Positions 24,982-33,974 of a DNA stretch of 44,202 bases are shown here, piece by piece (the stretch's first letter is position 1; the number at the start of each line of letters is the position of its first letter). The DNA is taken from the NCBI GenBank assembly GCA_002781745.1, contig PFFW01000148.1, positions 985 to 45,186 of the forward strand, written 5' to 3'. Position numbers and translations under genes: made by a program. The notes below the pieces were generated by a model, which saw only the letters and a program-made list of their open reading frames with translations, ran no database searches and had not been told where the DNA came from. The stretch comes from Rhodospirillales bacterium CG15_BIG_FIL_POST_REV_8_21_14_020_66_15. GTDB taxonomy: Bacteria > Pseudomonadota > Alphaproteobacteria > Rhodospirillales > Casp-alpha2.

Positions 24982-26307
24982 TTATGCGTCCAGCACTTTC
25001 AACATTTCCGGGACGGTGACGAACTTCTCGCGCGGGCGGACGCTGCCTTCGGCGCGGGCGATCTCGGCGGCCTCGATCTTCTTCCAGTCCTCGAAGGTGA
25101 CAACGCGCACGCCGCGCTCCTTGAGAAGGGGCGCCAGCGCCGCGCGGCCCGGCCTGCCGTGCGCGGGTCCGTGGGCGATCTCCTTGAAGTCGGCACGGAT
25201 GTATTCGGCGACGGTCACCCCGTCGGGCCGGTTGGACGAGATCACCCCCGTCGGCCCGCGCTTGATCCAGCCGACGGCGTACAGCCCGTCGTCGACCCGG
25301 CCGTCGTCGTTGGGGATGATCCCCGCCTTGTCGTCGAACGGCGCGCCCTCGACGGGGTCCGATCGGTAGCCGATGGCGGCGATCACCAGGCCGCAGGGGA
25401 TCTCGAACAACTCACCGGTGCCCCGGGCCCGGCCGTCGACCACGTTCGTGCGTTCGAATTTCACCGCTTCGACCCGGTCGTCGCCCAGGATTTCCACGGG
25501 CTGGGCGAAAAATTCGAAATGGATGCGCTTGGGCTTGGCGGCGGGGTCGTTCCCGGCGTATTCGCGCAGGCTCGCCAGGTTGCGCTCGGTCAGGCGCCTG
25601 TCGCGCGGGTCCATGTCGTCGGGCACGGAATCGGGCAGCTGTTCGGCGCGCGCCAGCGGCACCGCCTGTTCAAGCTCGCCCAGTTCGCGCAGTTCCACAT
25701 TGGTGAATTTGGCCTCCAGCGGGCCGCGCCGGCCGGTCATGTAGACGTCGGCGAGGGGCGACGCCGCGATGAGTTCCATGGCATGGGCGGCGATGTCCGC
25801 ATGGGCCATGCCCTCGCGGGAGCGCACCAGCACGCGGGCGCAGTCCAACGCCACGTTGCCGTTGCCGATGACGACGGCGGTCGCGGTGTTCAGGTCCGGC
25901 GCCAGGTCGCTGAAATCCGGGTGCCCGTTGTACCAGCCGACGAAGGCGGCGGAACCGTGCACGCCCTCCTTGTCGGCGCCCGGAATGGTCAGCTTGCGGT
26001 CGCCGGGCGCGCCGACGGCCAACACGACGGCGTCGTACATTTCGCGCAGCTCGACCAGGCTGACGTCCTTGTTGACCTCGACGTTGCCGAAATAGCGAAC
26101 CGCGTCGAACCGGGCCGTCTGCTCGTACTTGCGCGCAACCTTCTTGGTGGTCTGATGGTCCGGCGCCACGCCCCCCCGGATCAGGCCGTAGGGCGTGGGC
26201 AGGCGTTCGATGATGTCGACCTGGACGTCGCAGCCGCCGTCGACCAGGGCGTCCGCCGTATAGAACCCGGCAGGGCCCGAGCCGACGATGGCGACGGTGA
26301 TGGTCAT
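24982..26307 (-). CDS. fprA: Ferredoxin-NADP reductase, FprA/adrenodoxin reductase type
   Basis: 441 residues. 'MTITVAIVGSGPAGFYTADALVDGG' is the FAD-binding fold, 'PTPYGLIRGGVAPDHQTTKKV' is the signature of the FprA/adrenodoxin reductase family, and 'ATAVVIGNGNVALDCARVLVRS' the NADP-binding fold. 'YAVGWIKRGPTGVISSNRPDG' is the second FAD contact. The enzyme moves electrons between NADPH and ferredoxin. It lies 30 bp after korB, so it should be cotranscribed with the 2-oxoacid:ferredoxin oxidoreductase and could turn the reduced ferredoxin made there into NADPH, or the reverse. Confidence 0.93.
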   Translation of the reverse strand: MTITVAIVGSGPAGFYTADALVDGGCDVQVDIIERLPTPYGLIRGGVAPDHQTTKKVARKYEQTARFDAVRYFGNVEVNKDVSLVELREMYDAVVLAVGAPGDRKLTIPGADKEGVHGSAAFVGWYNGHPDFSDLAPDLNTATAVVIGNGNVALDCARVLVRSREGMAHADIAAHAMELIAASPLADVYMTGRRGPLEAKFTNVELRELGELEQAVPLARAEQLPDSVPDDMDPRDRRLTERNLASLREYAGNDPAAKPKRIHFEFFAQPVEILGDDRVEAVKFERTNVVDGRARGTGELFEIPCGLVIAAIGYRSDPVEGAPFDDKAGIIPNDDGRVDDGLYAVGWIKRGPTGVISSNRPDGVTVAEYIRADFKEIAHGPAHGRPGRAALAPLLKERGVRVVTFEDWKKIEAAEIARAEGSVRPREKFVTVPEMLKVLDA

Positions 26308-26337
26308 CTGCGCTGCCGGTCCCCCCAGATGCCCCGG

Positions 26338-27360
26338 TCAGTCCACGGTCCAGGTCCGCCCGGAACGGAGCAGCCTGTTGAAGTCGGGCTTCTCTGCCGG
26401 GGTGTGGGCCCGCACCAGGTCCGTCACCTCGTCGTCGTAGCACGGTCCCGGCGCGCAATAGAGCACGCCCAGCGCCACCGGCAAGGCCGGCGGCTCCATA
26501 TGGGCCAACAGGGTGGCGATCATCCTGTTGGTTTCGTCGTGGACCAGGACGTCGGCCTCCGTCACGCCGTTCTCGCCGAGGGTGACGACTTCGAGCGACA
26601 GGGTCCGCGGGTTCAGGCGCAGGCCCTTTTCCCCGTCCTTGCCGAAGATCAGCGGCTTGCCGTGCTCCACATAGATCTGCCGGTCCGAGGCCAGGTCGCG
26701 CGCCGTGAAGGTCTCGAACACGCCGTCGTTGTAGACCTTGCAGTTCTGGAAGATTTCGACGAACGAGGTGCCGATGTGGGCATGCGCACGGGCCAGAATG
26801 TCCGGCAGATGCTTCTGGTTGCTGTCGACGCCGCGGGCGACGAAGCGGGCTCCGGCGCCCAGCGCGAACACGGTGGCCGAGGCCGGATTGTCGAGCGAGC
26901 CCCAGGGCGTGGAGGGCGAGCGGGTGCCCTGACGGGAAGTGGGCGAGTACTGGCCCTTGGTCAGTCCGTAGATCTCGTTGTTGAACAGCAGGAACTGCAC
27001 GTTCACGTTCCGCCGCAACAGGTGGAACAGGTGGTTGCCGCCGATCGACAGCGCATCGCCGTCGCCCGAGATCACCCACACGTCGAGGTCCGGATTGGCC
27101 AGCTTCAGCCCCGTGGCGAAGGCCGGCGCGCGGCCGTGGATGGTGTGGAATCCGTAGGTCTTCACGTAATAGGGAAAGCGCGCGGCGCAGCCGATGCCCG
27201 ACACGAACACCGTGTTCTCGGGCCGGGCGCCGATGTCGGCCAGCGTCTTCTGCACGGCCTTCAGGATGGCGTAGTCGCCGCAGCCGGGGCACCAGCGCAC
27301 TTCCTGGTCCGTGGCGAAGTCCTTGGCGGTCAGCGTTTCGGGCGGGGTGACGACGTTCAT
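26338..27360 (-). CDS. korB: 2-oxoacid (2-oxoglutarate):ferredoxin oxidoreductase, beta subunit
   Basis: 340 residues. The thiamine-binding and iron-sulfur subunit: 'EVRWCPGCGDYAILKAVQKTL' holds the CxxC, and 'DVWVISGDGDALSIGGNHLFHLLRRNVNVQFLLFNNEIYGLTKGQYSPTS' is the TPP-binding GDG...N motif. 'YCAPGPCYDDE' near the C-terminus supplies further conserved residues. Together with KorA it oxidises 2-oxoglutarate (or pyruvate) with CoA, reducing ferredoxin; the direction in the cell cannot be read from the sequence. Starts 18 bp after the korA stop. The length fits the two-subunit KorAB type without a separate ferredoxin-like delta subunit. Confidence 0.92.
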   Translation of the reverse strand: MNVVTPPETLTAKDFATDQEVRWCPGCGDYAILKAVQKTLADIGARPENTVFVSGIGCAARFPYYVKTYGFHTIHGRAPAFATGLKLANPDLDVWVISGDGDALSIGGNHLFHLLRRNVNVQFLLFNNEIYGLTKGQYSPTSRQGTRSPSTPWGSLDNPASATVFALGAGARFVARGVDSNQKHLPDILARAHAHIGTSFVEIFQNCKVYNDGVFETFTARDLASDRQIYVEHGKPLIFGKDGEKGLRLNPRTLSLEVVTLGENGVTEADVLVHDETNRMIATLLAHMEPPALPVALGVLYCAPGPCYDDEVTDLVRAHTPAEKPDFNRLLRSGRTWTVD

Positions 27361-27378
27361 GTCAGGTCTCCAGCCATC

Positions 27379-29253
27379 TCAATTTTCAAGTCTGGCGCGG
27401 ATGGCGTCTTCGATTTCGGCGATCTTGAAGGGCTGTCCCGATACCTTGTTCAGGCCCTCGGCCGGGACCAGGTATTCGGCGCGCAGCACGTTGACGAGCT
27501 GCCCGTGGTTCATCTCCGGCACCAGGACCCGGTCGAAGCCCCTTAGAAGCTCGCCCAGATTGGCCGGGAACGGCCAGATGTGGCGCAGGTGGATGTGGCT
27601 CACGTCAAGGCCCTGCGTGCGCAGGTTCGACACGGCGCGGCTGATCGGGCCGTAGGTGGAGCCCCAGCCGACCACGGCCAGTTTGCCGCTCGCGTTGCCG
27701 TCCTCGACGCCCTGGGGGGGAATGTCCCTGGCGATGCCGGCGATCTTGGCGAACCGGGTATCGGTCATCTTCTGATGGTTGGCGGGGTCGTAGGAGATGT
27801 TCCCCGAGTCGTAGTCGCGCTCGATCCCGCCGAGGCGGTGCTCCAGGCCCGGCGTGCCGGGGACGGCCCAGGCCCGGGCGAGCGTTTCCGTGTCGCGCAG
27901 GAAGGGGTGGAAGCCTTCCGGGTCGGTGCGGAAGGCGACCGGAATCTTGGCGTAGTCGTTGATGTCCGGGACGCTCCAGGGCTCGGCCGCGTTGCCGATG
28001 TAGCCGTCGGTGAGAAGGAACACCGGCGTCATGTACTTGAGGGCGATGCGCACGGCCTCGATGGCGGCCTCGAAACAGTCCGACGGCGAACGCGCCGCCA
28101 GCACGCACAAGGGGCTGTCGGCGTTGCGGCCGAGAACGGCCTGGTACAGGTCCGACTGCTCCGTCTTGGTCGGCATGCCCGTGGACGGTCCGGCGCGTTG
28201 CGAGTTGACGATGACCATGGGCAGTTCGGTCGAGATGGCGAGGCCGATGGCCTCGGTCTTCAGCGCGATGCCCGGGCCCGACGACGACGTGACGCCGAGC
28301 GAGCCGCCGAACGACGCGCCGATGGCGGCGCAGGCGGCGGCGATCTCGTCCTCGGCCTGGAACGTGACGACGTTGTGGTCGATCATCTTCGACAGCGAAT
28401 GCAGAAGCTGCGACGCCGGCGTGATGGGGTAGGACGCGAACACCATCTTGATGCCCGCCAGGTGCGTGCCCGCGGCCAGGCCCCAGGCCAGCGCCTCGGA
28501 CCCCGTCACCGTGCGGTAGGTGCCGGGCGCGATCTCGGCGCGGTCGACGTGGAAGGCGTGGATGCCGTCCGGCAGTTCCATGGTTTCGGCGACCGTATGG
28601 CCGGCGTCCATGGCGGCGGCGTTGGCGGCGGCCAGTTCCGGGCGCGCCTTGAACTTGGCGTTCAGCCAGTCGGCCGTCGGCTTGCGCTCGCGGTCGTACA
28701 GCCAATAGACGAAGCCCAGCGTCCAGAAATTCTTGCAGCGCAGGGCCTCCTGCTTGGACAGGCCCGTGTCCTTCAACGCCTCCAGGGTCAGCTTGGAGAT
28801 GTCGAGGGCGATCACGTGATAGCCCTCCAGGCTGCCGTCTTCCAGCGGATTGGCGGCGTAGCCCGCCTTGCGCAGGTCGCGCTCGCCGAAGCTGCCCGTG
28901 TCGGCGATGACGATGCCGCCCGGCTTCAGGCCGCCCAGCTCCACCTTCAACGCCGCCGGGTTCATGGCGACCAGCATGTCGAAGGCGTCGCCCGCGGTCT
29001 TGATCACGCGCGACCCGAAATTGATCTGGAACGACGACACGCCGAAGGTCGTGCCGGCCGGCGCCCGGATTTCCGCCGGAAAGTCGGGGAAGGTCGCGAG
29101 GTCGTTGCCGGCGAAGGCCGTGGCAAGGGTGAACTGCCCGCCCGTCAACTGCATGCCGTCGCCGGAGTCGCCCGCGAAGCGGACGACCGCGGATTCGACG
29201 GTTTCACGGAGGGAGGGGTCTAGGTCGCTTTCGGCAAGTGCGGTGTTGGACAT
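27379..29253 (-). CDS. korA: 2-oxoacid (2-oxoglutarate):ferredoxin oxidoreductase, fused gamma-alpha subunit
   Basis: 624 residues from ATG 29253 (MSNTALAESDLDPSLRETVESAVVRFAGDSGDGM); another ATG at 29268 would add 5 residues. The N-terminal 200 residues are the gamma domain ('VRFAGDSGDGMQLTGGQF', 'MNPAALKVELGGLKPGGIVI') and the rest is the alpha domain ('FASYPITPASQLLHSLSK', 'EDEIAAACAAIGASFGGSLGVTSSSGPGIALKTEAIGLA', 'NSQRAGPSTGMPTKTEQSDLYQA'). This is the architecture of KorA of the aerobe-compatible KorAB enzymes of actinobacteria and alphaproteobacteria. It heads the korA-korB-fprA-rhodanese operon; the 271-bp divergent region before pmbA must hold its promoter. Confidence 0.93.
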   Translation of the reverse strand: MSNTALAESDLDPSLRETVESAVVRFAGDSGDGMQLTGGQFTLATAFAGNDLATFPDFPAEIRAPAGTTFGVSSFQINFGSRVIKTAGDAFDMLVAMNPAALKVELGGLKPGGIVIADTGSFGERDLRKAGYAANPLEDGSLEGYHVIALDISKLTLEALKDTGLSKQEALRCKNFWTLGFVYWLYDRERKPTADWLNAKFKARPELAAANAAAMDAGHTVAETMELPDGIHAFHVDRAEIAPGTYRTVTGSEALAWGLAAGTHLAGIKMVFASYPITPASQLLHSLSKMIDHNVVTFQAEDEIAAACAAIGASFGGSLGVTSSSGPGIALKTEAIGLAISTELPMVIVNSQRAGPSTGMPTKTEQSDLYQAVLGRNADSPLCVLAARSPSDCFEAAIEAVRIALKYMTPVFLLTDGYIGNAAEPWSVPDINDYAKIPVAFRTDPEGFHPFLRDTETLARAWAVPGTPGLEHRLGGIERDYDSGNISYDPANHQKMTDTRFAKIAGIARDIPPQGVEDGNASGKLAVVGWGSTYGPISRAVSNLRTQGLDVSHIHLRHIWPFPANLGELLRGFDRVLVPEMNHGQLVNVLRAEYLVPAEGLNKVSGQPFKIAEIEDAIRARLEN

Positions 29254-29316
29254 GAATAAGCAATCCATTAGCAATCATCCGGCGTCATACATAACGGCGG
29301 CTGCAAAGGGGGCGAA

Positions 29317-29411
29317 CGGCCGGTCCATGCCCGGCCGCCGATGCCATGAAGAACCGCCCTGCGAGGCCGTTACTTCATTGTTTCGATTTATCTAGTCCAT
29401 GCATTGATGCA
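29317..29411. promoter_or_regulatory. Palindromes in the korA / pmbA divergent region
   Basis: The 271-bp gap between korA and pmbA is AT-richer in its middle. It contains a perfect 7-bp GC hairpin, CGGCCGG-7 nt-CCGGCCG (29317-29337), and a perfect short palindrome TGCAT-TG-ATGCA (29400-29411) that could be an operator. No FNR-type TTGAT-N4-ATCAA is present. The regulator is unknown. Confidence 0.3.
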
Positions 29412-29524
29412 GAACAACCACAGTTTAATTAGTGTTTCCGGCCACATTCCGCTGGCCCCCATGTGCCTGCGGACCATATGTAGTGCCTGACCCCCACCGG
29501 CAGGAACAACCGAAACGGACCGAC

Positions 29525-30868
29525 ATGACCGCTAGCTCCAATTTTATCGATCGAGTTCAATCACTTATCGCGAAGGCCGAGGCCCTGGGCGCCGACGCGG
29601 CGGATGCGGTCTTCGTGCGGTCCGCCGCGCTGTCGCTGTCGCAGCGGCTCGGCAATCCCGAAGATTTGATGCGATCCGAGGACAACGACCTGGGCCTTCG
29701 CGTGTTCATCGGCAAGCGCCAGGCGGTGGTTTCGTCGTCGGATATGTCCGATTCGGCCCTTGACGAGCTGGCCGAACGCGCCGTCGCCATGGCCCGCAAC
29801 GTGCCCGAGGATGCGTACTGCGGCCTCGCCGATGCGGACCAGCTGGCGGCGAGCATCCCCGACATCGACGACTTCGATCCGACCGAGCCCTCGGCCGAGG
29901 ACCTGATCCGGCTTGCCGCGCGGACCGAGGACGCGGCGCGCGCCGTCCCCGGCGTGACCAATTCGGAAGGGGCGAGTGCGAGCTGGAGCGCCACCGAGAT
30001 CGCGCTCGTCACCTCCACGGGGTTCGCCCAGACGCGCCGCGCCTCGCGCCACAGCGTCGGGGTCTCGGTCCTGGCCGGGGACGGCACGGCGATGGAGCGG
30101 GACTACGACTTCGCGACAACGGTCTATGCCGCCGACCTGCCCGACGCCGGGGCGATCGGCAGATCGGCGGGCGAAAAGGCGGTAAAGCGCCTGAACCCCC
30201 GCAAGGTTCCGACCTCTCAGGTGCCGGTGATCTTCGACCCCAGGGTCGCCAATTCCATCGTCGGCCATCTGTCGTCCGCCATCAACGGGGCCGCCGTGGC
30301 GCGCGGCACGACCTTCCTGAAGGACGCCATGGACAAGGACGTCTTCCCCTCGGGCATTACCATCGTCGACGACCCGCACCGCCGCCGCGGCCTGCGCTCC
30401 AAGCCGTTCGACGGCGAAGGCGTGGCGACCCGGCGCCTGAACGTGGTCGAGGGCGGCAGGCTCACGACCTGGCTGCTCGACTGCCGCTCGGCCCGGCAAT
30501 TGAAACTCGTGACCACGGGCCACGCCGCGCGCGGCACCTCGTCGCCGCCGTCGCCGGGTGCCTCGAACCTCTACATGGCGCCGGGCAATGTTTCGCCGAA
30601 CGAGCTGATCGGCGGGATCAAGAAGGGCCTCTATGTGACCGAACTGATCGGCATGGGCGTCAACGGCGTCACCGGCGACTATTCGCGCGGCTGCTCCGGC
30701 TTCTGGATCGAGGACGGTGAACTGGCCTTTCCGGTCAGCGAGCTGACCATCGCCGGCAACCTGAAGGACATGTTCAAGGCCGTCACCCCGGCCGACGATC
30801 TGGAATTCAAATACGGCACCAACGCGCCGACCCTGCGCATCGACGGCATGACCGTGGCCGGGAAATGA
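29525..30868 (+). CDS. pmbA: TldE/PmbA family protein, partner of TldD
   Basis: 447 residues from ATG 29525. The sequence lacks the HExxxH zinc motif, as expected of TldE/PmbA, and has the family blocks 'GADAADAVFVRSAALSLSQRLGNPEDLMRSEDNDLGLRVFIGKRQAVVSSSD', 'NSEGASASWSATEIALVTSTGF', 'VIFDPRVANSIVGHLSSAINGAAVARGTTFL' and 'YSRGCSGFWIEDGELAFPVSELTIAGNLKDMF'. In E. coli TldD and TldE form a heterodimeric protease in which TldE shapes the chamber. Its tldD is at 20127. It is followed after 4 bp by an NADP-dependent reductase, probably in the same transcript. Confidence 0.94.
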   Translation: MTASSNFIDRVQSLIAKAEALGADAADAVFVRSAALSLSQRLGNPEDLMRSEDNDLGLRVFIGKRQAVVSSSDMSDSALDELAERAVAMARNVPEDAYCGLADADQLAASIPDIDDFDPTEPSAEDLIRLAARTEDAARAVPGVTNSEGASASWSATEIALVTSTGFAQTRRASRHSVGVSVLAGDGTAMERDYDFATTVYAADLPDAGAIGRSAGEKAVKRLNPRKVPTSQVPVIFDPRVANSIVGHLSSAINGAAVARGTTFLKDAMDKDVFPSGITIVDDPHRRRGLRSKPFDGEGVATRRLNVVEGGRLTTWLLDCRSARQLKLVTTGHAARGTSSPPSPGASNLYMAPGNVSPNELIGGIKKGLYVTELIGMGVNGVTGDYSRGCSGFWIEDGELAFPVSELTIAGNLKDMFKAVTPADDLEFKYGTNAPTLRIDGMTVAGK

Positions 30869-30872
30869 CGGC

Positions 30873-31898
30873 ATGACTACGAACCGCCAGATCATTTTCA
30901 AATCCCGGCCCGAGGGCTGGGTGACCCCGGACACCTTCGGCGCCCGCGAGGTGCCGCTGCCCGGCCTGGGCGAACGCGACGTGCTGGTCCGCGCGATCTA
31001 CATGTCGCTCGACCCCTACATGCGGGGGCGCATGGACGCCGCCAAGTCCTACGCCGCCGGCTTCCAATTGGGCGAACCGCTGCAGGCCCGCGTGATCGGC
31101 GCGGTCGCGGCATCGCGCAATTCCGACTATGCCGAGGGCGCGCTGGTCTTTGGCACCCTCGACTGGGCCGACTACACCCTGGTGCCGGGCGGCAAGGGGC
31201 TGCGCGCGATCGACCCGGCCGCCGCCGGGGTGCCGCTGACCTGGCACCTGGGCGCCCTCGGCATGCCGGGCATGACCGCCTGGGTCGGCCTCGGCTTCGC
31301 CGAGCCGACGCACGGCGACACCCTGTTCGTCTCCGCCGCCTCGGGCGCCGTCGGTCAGATCGTCGGCCAGATCGGCCGCCTGCGCGGCTGCCGCGTCGTC
31401 GGTTCGGCCGGCACCGACGCCAAGGTGGATTTCCTCAAGAATGACCTCGGCTTCGACGCGGCCTTCAACTACCGCACGGCCGGGCCGGACATCCTGTCGG
31501 CCTTGCAGGCCGCCGCGCCGGGCGGCCTCGACATTTATTTCGACAACGTCGGCGGCGCGGTGCTGGAGGCCGCCCTCGACGCCGCCAACCGCTTCGCCCG
31601 CTTCGTCGAATGCGGCATGATTTCGCAGTACAACCTGACCCGCGACGAGACGCCGGGCATCCGCAACATGACCCATGTGGTGCGCAAGGCGATTCGCATG
31701 CAGGGCTTCATCGTGTCCGACCACGCCGACCGGCGCGCGGACTTCGAGGCCGAGATGATCCCCTGGCTCAAGGCCGGCAAGGTCAAATACCGCGTCGACG
31801 TGGCCGAGGGGCTGGAGAACGCCCCCACTGCCTTCATCGCCATGCTGAAGGGCGGGAATTTCGGCAAGCAGGTGGTGCGGATCGGCCGGGAGCCCTGA
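30873..31898 (+). CDS. NADP-dependent oxidoreductase, medium-chain (CurA/YncB-like)
   Basis: 341 residues, starting 4 bp after pmbA. It belongs to the zinc-free medium-chain dehydrogenase/reductase superfamily: 'VLVRAIYMSLDPYMRGRM' at the N-terminus, the nucleotide-binding 'TLFVSAASGAVGQIVGQIGRLRGCRVVGSAGTDAKVDFL' and 'GGLDIYFDNVGGAVLEAAL' are the hallmarks of the leukotriene B4 12-hydroxydehydrogenase / CurA branch, which reduces the double bond of alpha,beta-unsaturated carbonyls with NADPH. The natural substrate cannot be told. The gene ends in front of a long compound hairpin. Confidence 0.88.
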   Translation: MTTNRQIIFKSRPEGWVTPDTFGAREVPLPGLGERDVLVRAIYMSLDPYMRGRMDAAKSYAAGFQLGEPLQARVIGAVAASRNSDYAEGALVFGTLDWADYTLVPGGKGLRAIDPAAAGVPLTWHLGALGMPGMTAWVGLGFAEPTHGDTLFVSAASGAVGQIVGQIGRLRGCRVVGSAGTDAKVDFLKNDLGFDAAFNYRTAGPDILSALQAAAPGGLDIYFDNVGGAVLEAALDAANRFARFVECGMISQYNLTRDETPGIRNMTHVVRKAIRMQGFIVSDHADRRADFEAEMIPWLKAGKVKYRVDVAEGLENAPTAFIAMLKGGNFGKQVVRIGREP

Positions 31899-31912
31899 AC
31901 CTCCGCACCCTA

Positions 31913-31963
31913 GTGGATAGACTCCGACACTTCGCTCCCGCGAACTGTCGGGGGGCTATCCAC
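31913..31963. repeat. Long compound hairpin between convergent genes (possible REP-like element)
   Basis: GTGGATAG (31913-31920) pairs with CTATCCAC (31956-31963); CCGACA (31924-31929) with TGTCGG (31946-31951); TTCGC (31931-31935) with GCGAA (31940-31944), loop TCCC. About 19 Watson-Crick pairs are broken only by a 3 x 4 internal loop and a C/C mismatch. It lies 15 bases after the reductase stop and 46 bases before the end of the lipid kinase gene. There is no U-run. It could terminate both genes or be a copy of a dispersed palindromic repeat. Confidence 0.55.
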
Positions 31964-32009
31964 GAGGAAGGAAGCGGCCGGAAAACAAAGGACGGCCCGG
32001 GAGAAACGC

Positions 32010-32930
32010 CTATGCCGGGACCAGCATGTCCAGGCGGTCGGCGGAAACGCGCGCGGCGAGCGGCAGGCGCGCGACGATGTCGCCGTCGCCCTGCACGGGC
32101 TCGCCGGCCATGCCCTCGACGACGATCGAGGTCGCCGGCACGACCTCGTAGTCGGGCAGCCTGTCGAGCCGCCCCAGCACCATCCAGGCGGCGTAGCGCA
32201 GCGCACTCCACGGTCCCACCGACTTGAACAGGCAGACATGCAGGCGGGGATCGCCGAGGCGCGCGTCCTTGGCGCAGACGAAGCGCCCGCCGTAGAAATG
32301 GCCGTTGGCGATGACGGCCGAGCCCACGTCGTAGGCCTTGCCGTCGACGGTCAGCCGGTAGGGCCGGAAGCGGAAGCGGAAGAACCCGCGCAGCGTCTCC
32401 CACACGTAGGCGAGCTTGCCGATCAGGCGCTTCAGGCCCGCGTCGACCGAGGCCACCACATGGGCGTCGAAGCCGACGCCCGCCATCTGCACGAAGCGCC
32501 GGCCGTTGACCTCGCCCAGGGTGATGGGCCGCGTGCACCCCAGCGCGATGGTCCGCGCCAGGCCGTCGTCGTCCCCCGGCAGGCCCAGTTCGGCGGCCAG
32601 CACGTTGGCGGTGCCGAGCGGGATGATGCCGAGCGGCACCTGCCGTCCCGCCAGGCCGTTGATGACCTCGTTGATGGTGCCGTCGCCGCCGGCCGCGACG
32701 ATCGCGTCAAAGGGGCCCGCGGGCGTTTCCCGCGCCGCGCGCTCGGCGTCGCCGCGGGCGGCCGTTTCATAGAGCGTCACATCGGCGCCGAATGCCCGCA
32801 TGCGGGCCAGCACACGGTCCAGCCGCGCGCGCCGGCGCATCCCCGCCGTCGGGTTGAAGATCACAAGGACCTTGCGAGGTGCCGCCGGCAGCGTATCCGG
32901 TTCCCCCGGCAGGGCGTTCGAATCCGGCAT
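32010..32930 (-). CDS. Diacylglycerol kinase family lipid kinase
   Basis: 306 residues from ATG 32930. 'KVLVIFNPTAGMRRRARLDRVLARM' and the ATP-binding 'FDAIVAAGGDGTINEVINGLAGRQVPLGIIPLGTANVLAAELGLP' are the DAGK/LCB5 catalytic motifs (GGDGT). The C-terminal beta-rich half is present ('VEGMAGEPVQGDGDIVARLPL'). The enzyme probably phosphorylates a lipid such as diacylglycerol; some relatives (YegS, BmrU) have other substrates. It is divergent from the envelope cluster, with 174 bp of AT-richer sequence between the two starts, and the lipid theme is shared. Confidence 0.9.
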   Translation of the reverse strand: MPDSNALPGEPDTLPAAPRKVLVIFNPTAGMRRRARLDRVLARMRAFGADVTLYETAARGDAERAARETPAGPFDAIVAAGGDGTINEVINGLAGRQVPLGIIPLGTANVLAAELGLPGDDDGLARTIALGCTRPITLGEVNGRRFVQMAGVGFDAHVVASVDAGLKRLIGKLAYVWETLRGFFRFRFRPYRLTVDGKAYDVGSAVIANGHFYGGRFVCAKDARLGDPRLHVCLFKSVGPWSALRYAAWMVLGRLDRLPDYEVVPATSIVVEGMAGEPVQGDGDIVARLPLAARVSADRLDMLVPA

Positions 32931-33104
32931 GATAAGGCGTCGTGTCCCAGAAATATGGCACTTTTGTTTCGACTATAATTTCAATTTCATTTCGCGTGTA
33001 TGAAGTTTTCATGACAGGACAGGAAAGTATTGGCGAACATATTGCCGATTACATAAAAGATCACACTAAATATAGGACCCGCGTCAACAACAATCGTGGA
33101 CACC

Positions 33105-33974
33105 ATGAACGCCGTGCAGCCGGCCCAACCGAAGACGCCCCTTCGCTTCCGCGCCATCTGGATTTCCGACGTCCATCTGGGCACGCGCGGCTGCCAGGCG
33201 GAAATGCTGCTCGACTTCCTCAAGCATACGGACTCCAAGTACCTCTACCTGATCGGCGACATCGTCGACGGCTGGCGCATGCGCCGCGCCTGGTACTGGC
33301 GCCAGGCCCACAACGACGTGATCCAGAAAATCCTGCGCAAGGCGCGCAAGGGGACGCGCGTCATCTACGTGCCCGGCAACCACGACGAAAACTTCCGCGA
33401 CTTCACCAACCACCGCTTCGGCCGCGTCGCGGTGCTGAACGAGGCCACCCATACCATGGCCGACGGGCGGCGCTTCCTGGTCATCCACGGCGACCAGTTC
33501 GACGGCGTGGTGAAGTACGCCAAGTGGTTGGCTTTCCTCGGCGACAATGCCTACAACGCGGCCCTCATGCTGAACCTGTGGCTGAATATCGCGCGGCGCA
33601 AGCTGGGGTTTTCCTACTGGTCGCTCTCGGCCTTCCTCAAGCACAAGGTCAAGAACGCGGTGGAGTTCGTGTCCAGCTTCGAGTCCGCCGTGGCCGGCGA
33701 GGCGCGCAAGCGGGGGGTCCAGGGCGTCATCTGCGGCCATATCCATACGGCTGAAATACGCGACATGGACGGCATCCTCTACTGCAACGACGGCGACTGG
33801 GTCGAAAGCTGCACCGCCCTGGTCGAACACGAAGACGGCCATCTGGAGATCCTCAAATGGGCGGAACTGCGCGGCCTGTCGTTCCTGAGAGAGGAAGAGG
33901 AATGCGACTCCTCATCGTCACCGACGCCTGGTTTCCCCAAATCAATGGCGTCGTCCGAACCCTCGACACGCTGA
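33105..33974 (+). CDS. Metallophosphoesterase, UDP-2,3-diacylglucosamine diphosphatase-like
   Basis: 289 residues from ATG 33105; a GTG three codons earlier (33096) is an alternative. Calcineurin-like phosphoesterase with all motifs: 'ISDVHLGTRG', 'YLIGDIVDGWRMRR', 'VIYVPGNHDENF', 'LVIHGDQFDGV' and 'GVICGHIHTAEI'. It resembles LpxH, which cleaves UDP-diacylglucosamine in lipid A synthesis, and sits at the head of an envelope gene cluster, but alphaproteobacteria often use LpxI instead, so the substrate is open. The last 73 bp overlap the start of the glycosyltransferase gene in another frame; the tail after 'LREEEE' is Ser/Pro-rich and probably unstructured. Confidence 0.88.
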   Translation: MNAVQPAQPKTPLRFRAIWISDVHLGTRGCQAEMLLDFLKHTDSKYLYLIGDIVDGWRMRRAWYWRQAHNDVIQKILRKARKGTRVIYVPGNHDENFRDFTNHRFGRVAVLNEATHTMADGRRFLVIHGDQFDGVVKYAKWLAFLGDNAYNAALMLNLWLNIARRKLGFSYWSLSAFLKHKVKNAVEFVSSFESAVAGEARKRGVQGVICGHIHTAEIRDMDGILYCNDGDWVESCTALVEHEDGHLEILKWAELRGLSFLREEEECDSSSSPTPGFPKSMASSEPSTR

